DNA of 8,835 bases from Bizionia sp. (lineage in GTDB: Bacteria > Bacteroidota > Bacteroidia > Flavobacteriales > Flavobacteriaceae), in assembly GCA_018067115.1 (NCBI GenBank), contig JAGPVI010000148.1:1-8835 (forward strand). The letters are read 5' to 3'. The translations under genes and the position numbers were made by a program. Below, piece after piece: positions 6,285-8,835 of the stretch; the first letter of the stretch is position 1, and the number at the start of each line of letters is the position of its first letter. A model generated the notes under the pieces. It made no database searches and was not told the origin of the DNA. It saw only the letters and a program-made list of their open reading frames with translations.

Positions 6285-6887
6285 TTAAGCTGAAACTATC
6301 ACCTCAACTTCTGCATTCGGGTTGAAAAGATACACTTTTCCCGACTTAACTTCAACACATTCATAACGTTTTATGCGTTTGCCGCCTTTTTTAAACACTC
6401 TACCATTGTATAATTTAAAGGTGCTACCTGCGGGAACTTCAAACACATAAGTTTTATCGTTAGGCGCATCGTATTGTTTAAGCGCATAAGCCAAAGCAAT
6501 ATCGGTATCGCTACTGGCCTTTGGATTCTTAAAATGCTTAGCCAACAAAGGTAATAAGCCTAAAGGAAAAACATCTGGATTTAATAATGGCAACATTAAA
6601 TGCTGAAACGAATGTTTCCACTCCAAACCGTGAGGTTTTATAAATTTACCATAACGCTTATAGGCATCGTAATGTGCGATTTCATGAATTAAGGTAATTA
6701 AAAACCGGTAGCTATTTAAATTACTGTTTATCGTTATTTGATGCTTTCCGTTTGGCAACTTTCTGTAATCACCATGGCGTGTTTTACGTTCTTTTTTGAC
6801 TAAAACACTTAAACCATCTTCTTCTAAAAGCTGTAACACTTGCGCGTGTGCTTGTTTAGGAATGTGATTTAAAATAGTGTCTTGCAT
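6285..6887 (-). CDS. SprT-like zinc metalloprotease-fold protein without a zinc ribbon
   Basis: This 200-residue cytoplasmic protein has the SprT/SPRTN-type metalloprotease core. The zinc motif His-Glu-Ile-Ala-His is at 68-72, with the third ligand candidate His86 in Pro-His-Gly-Leu-Glu-Trp (85-90), the arrangement typical of SprT. A beta hairpin (about residues 36-55) precedes the active helix. The classic C-terminal zinc ribbon, with two Cys-x-x-Cys pairs, is absent: only one Cys (177) is seen in residues 147-200, though the alternating hydrophobic/basic strands suggest the fold is kept without metal. SPRTN relatives in eukaryotes cleave DNA-protein crosslinks; the role of bacterial SprT proteins is not well established. 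It is the first gene of the likely sprT-manC-DUF389 operon, behind the argS terminator. The only -7-like box upstream, TATGTTTT (complement of 6931-6938), overlaps that terminator's T-tract and is weak. Confidence 0.85.
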   Translation of the reverse strand: MQDTILNHIPKQAHAQVLQLLEEDGLSVLVKKERKTRHGDYRKLPNGKHQITINSNLNSYRFLITLIHEIAHYDAYKRYGKFIKPHGLEWKHSFQHLMLPLLNPDVFPLGLLPLLAKHFKNPKASSDTDIALAYALKQYDAPNDKTYVFEVPAGSTFKLYNGRVFKKGGKRIKRYECVEVKSGKVYLFNPNAEVEVIVSA

Positions 6888-6930
6888 TGCTAGTATTTAC
6901 GAGTTTCATTAATTAAGCATAACGCTCTTT

Positions 6931-6980
6931 AAAACATAAAAAATCGTGTACTGTTGTTAATAAACATAATACACGATTTT
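6931..6980 (-). terminator. Rho-independent terminator of argS
   Basis: A perfect 11-bp stem pairs AAAATCGTGTA (6940-6950) with TACACGATTTT (6970-6980) across a 19-nt AT-rich loop, which can form a small inner 4-bp pairing (6955-6958 with 6963-6966). On the minus strand the stem is followed directly by a T-rich tract (complement of 6931-6941). It begins 36 nt after the argS stop and separates argS from sprT. Confidence 0.75.
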
Positions 6981-7016
6981 AATATTAGTATTAAGCCTAT
7001 GTACATTTTTTAGGTT

Positions 7017-8804
7017 CTACATACGTTCTGGAACGCTGATCCCTAATAAATTGAAGGCATTTTTTATAGTATGCGCTACCATATTCGATAATTGTACTCT
7101 AAACACTTGAGATTGCTCGTCGTCGTTACCTAAAACAATAGGCACATTTTGATAAAACGAGTTAAAATCTTTTACTAAATCGTAAGTATAATTAGCTAAT
7201 AATGCAGGACTGTGTTGAGATGCCGCATTCTGTATCACTTCTGGAAACCCCTGTAATTGTTTTAGTAATGCTTTTTCTTTTTCGTGTAATGGAAAAGCTA
7301 AATCTGTAGCAACCCCTTTAACTTCTAAATTCGCTTTTCTTAAAATAGACTGAATTCTAGCATAGGTATACTGAATAAAAGGCCCTGTATTCCCTTGAAA
7401 ATCTATAGATTCTTTAGGATCGAATAAAATTCTCTTTTTAGGATCTACTTTTAAGATGTAATATTTTAAAGCCCCTAAACCAATAGTGCTATATAAGTCG
7501 TTTTTTTCGTTTTGAGAATAGCCTTCTAACTTACCTAATTCTTCAGAAATTTCTTTAGCAGTAGTAGCCATTTCAGAAACTAGATCGTCAGCATCGACAA
7601 CTGTACCTTCTCTACTTTTCATTTTTCCAGAAGGTAAATCTACCATTCCATAACTTAAATGGAATAAGTTTTTAGCCCATTCGAAACCTAATTTTTTAAG
7701 GATTAAAAACAATACTGAAAAGTGATAATCCTGTTCGTTACCAACGGTATACACCATACCGCCAACATCTGGATAATCTTTAATACGTTGTATTGCCGTA
7801 CCAATATCTTGGGTCATATATACCGCTGTACCATCGCTACGTAAAACGATTTTTTCGTCTAGTCCATCTTCGGTTAAATCACACCATACAGAACCGTCCT
7901 CTTTTCTATAGAACACGCCAGTTTTTAAACCTTGATCTACAAATTCTTTTCCTAATAGATACGTTTCACTTTCATAATACAAGCAATCGAAATCGACTCC
8001 TAGGTTTTTATAGGTTACATCGAACCCCTTATAAACCCATTGGTTCATCGTTTCCCAAAGTTTTACCGTTTCTTCATCTCCAGCTTCCCAATCTAAGAGC
8101 ATTTGTTGTGCTTCAATTAAAATAGGAGCTTCTTTTTTTGCTTCGTCTTCAGTCTTTCCTTCGGCTTTTAAGGCTTCAATCTCTTTTTTATATTCTTGAT
8201 CGAACTTCACGTAGTAATTACCTACTAGCTTGTCACCTTTTAATCCCGTAGATTCTGGTGTTTCATTATTACCATAACGTTTCCAGGCTAACATACTTTT
8301 ACAAATATGAATACCACGATCGTTTATAACTTGTGTTTTGTAGACTTTTTTACCCGATGCTTTTATAATTTCGGAAACGCTATAACCCAATAAGTTATTT
8401 CTAACATGGCCTAAGTGTAATGGTTTGTTGGTATTTGGTGAAGAATACTCTACCATAACCGCTTTATCTTCTGCTGAAGGTGATACAAACCCAAAAGTAC
8501 TATTGTCTTTCACCTCATTAAAAAATGAAATATAATAACTGTCTTCTATTTCTAGATTTAAAAAGCCTTTAACAACATTAAATGCTTTTACTTCTTCAAC
8601 ATTGTCTACCAAATAAGCACCTATTGCCTCACCAATTTGCACAGGATTACCTTTTACTACCCGCAACATAGGAAATACAACTATAGTAATATCTCCCGCA
8701 AACTCCTTACGAGTCGCTTGAAATTCTACTGTTTCTAAGTTTGCTTGATACAGTTTTTGTACCGCATTTTGTACTTGTTTTGATACTGTTGCTTGAAGGC
8801 TCAT
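7017..8804 (-). CDS. argS: Arginyl-tRNA synthetase
   Basis: This 595-residue class I aminoacyl-tRNA synthetase charges tRNA-Arg with arginine in the cytoplasm and is essential for translation. It has the domain order of bacterial ArgS: an N-terminal Add-1 domain (about 1-105), a Rossmann catalytic core with the HIGH-type motif His-Leu-Gly-His (130-133) inside Ser-Pro-Asn-Thr-Asn-Lys-Pro-Leu-His-Leu-Gly-His, the Val-Gly-Asn-Glu-Gln segment (354-358), the KMSKS-equivalent Gly-Lys-Met-Lys-Ser-Arg-Glu-Gly-Thr (393-401), and a DALR-type anticodon-binding helical domain (about 470-595) that begins Thr-Gly-Pro-Phe-Ile-Gln-Tyr-Thr-Tyr-Ala-Arg. It ends in Val-Pro-Glu-Arg-Met, the usual ArgS C-terminus. 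The start ATG at 8804 is the natural N-terminus and has an A-rich upstream context without a Shine-Dalgarno sequence. A clear -7 box lies upstream and its own terminator lies downstream, so it is probably a single-gene transcription unit. The stop is TAG. Confidence 0.97.
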   Translation of the reverse strand: MSLQATVSKQVQNAVQKLYQANLETVEFQATRKEFAGDITIVVFPMLRVVKGNPVQIGEAIGAYLVDNVEEVKAFNVVKGFLNLEIEDSYYISFFNEVKDNSTFGFVSPSAEDKAVMVEYSSPNTNKPLHLGHVRNNLLGYSVSEIIKASGKKVYKTQVINDRGIHICKSMLAWKRYGNNETPESTGLKGDKLVGNYYVKFDQEYKKEIEALKAEGKTEDEAKKEAPILIEAQQMLLDWEAGDEETVKLWETMNQWVYKGFDVTYKNLGVDFDCLYYESETYLLGKEFVDQGLKTGVFYRKEDGSVWCDLTEDGLDEKIVLRSDGTAVYMTQDIGTAIQRIKDYPDVGGMVYTVGNEQDYHFSVLFLILKKLGFEWAKNLFHLSYGMVDLPSGKMKSREGTVVDADDLVSEMATTAKEISEELGKLEGYSQNEKNDLYSTIGLGALKYYILKVDPKKRILFDPKESIDFQGNTGPFIQYTYARIQSILRKANLEVKGVATDLAFPLHEKEKALLKQLQGFPEVIQNAASQHSPALLANYTYDLVKDFNSFYQNVPIVLGNDDEQSQVFRVQLSNMVAHTIKNAFNLLGISVPERM

Positions 8805-8825
8805 TTGTAACGTTTTTTAGACTTG

Positions 8826-8833
8826 CAAAGATA
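8826..8833 (-). promoter_or_regulatory. -7 promoter box of argS
   Basis: Read on the minus strand the sequence is TATCTTTG, a perfect match to the Bacteroidota TAnnTTTG box, 21 nt upstream of the argS ATG. The -33 element would lie beyond the right edge of the window and cannot be checked. Confidence 0.6.
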
Positions 8834-8835
8834 CT

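Noticed and set aside
7793..8125. A 110-codon open frame on the plus strand inside argS
   Set aside because: It is antisense to the conserved ArgS catalytic core; its Arg/His/Leu/Phe-rich composition is typical of a shadow frame.
1..8835. Possible novel defence, mobile or CRISPR-type system
   Set aside because: All seven complete genes belong to recognisable chromosomal families, with no transposase, integrase, direct-repeat array, tRNA-linked boundary or change in base composition that I could see.

Overview
The window looks like ordinary chromosomal sequence from a marine-type Flavobacteriaceae (phylum Bacteroidota). It is AT-rich, no start codon has a usable Shine-Dalgarno sequence, and TAnnTTTG-type -7 promoter boxes lie upstream of genes. 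The protein families also fit: a PafA-type phosphatase, a two-gene MlaE/MlaF pair with no MCE protein gene beside it, and a sprT - mannose-1-phosphate guanylyltransferase - DUF389 gene string. The genus cannot be fixed from this sequence alone.

Layout from left to right: the C-terminal end of a small membrane protein, probably SdpI family, enters from the left edge (+). A hairpin/T-tract terminator is folded into its last codons. Convergent to it is a complete PafA-type alkaline phosphatase (-, 234-1907). A 103-bp divergent intergenic region (1908-2010) separates the phosphatase from mlaE and mlaF (+, 2011-3515), which overlap by one base. A perfect 12-bp hairpin at 3517-3549, with A and T tracts on its two sides, lies between mlaF and the convergent DUF389 gene. 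The minus strand then carries a likely three-gene operon, transcribed sprT (6887-6285), manC (6239-5160), DUF389 (5156-3615). Upstream of it, behind its own terminator hairpin (6940-6980), is argS (8804-7017), whose -7 promoter box lies just inside the right edge.

Functionally, most of the window concerns the cell envelope. PafA releases phosphate from organic phosphomonoesters outside the cytoplasm. MlaE/MlaF is the inner-membrane core of a phospholipid transporter. ManC makes GDP-mannose for surface glycans. DUF389 is a multi-pass membrane protein of unknown function, tightly coupled to manC. The SprT-like metalloprotease and ArgS are cytoplasmic.

I found no mobile element, CRISPR array, tRNA, rRNA, riboswitch or defence cassette. 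No intergenic gap exceeds about 130 bp. The points most worth a second look are the DUF389 protein with its extra soluble C-terminal region and near-contact with manC, the SprT-like protein without zinc-ribbon cysteines, and an inverted repeat flanking the candidate mlaE promoter.
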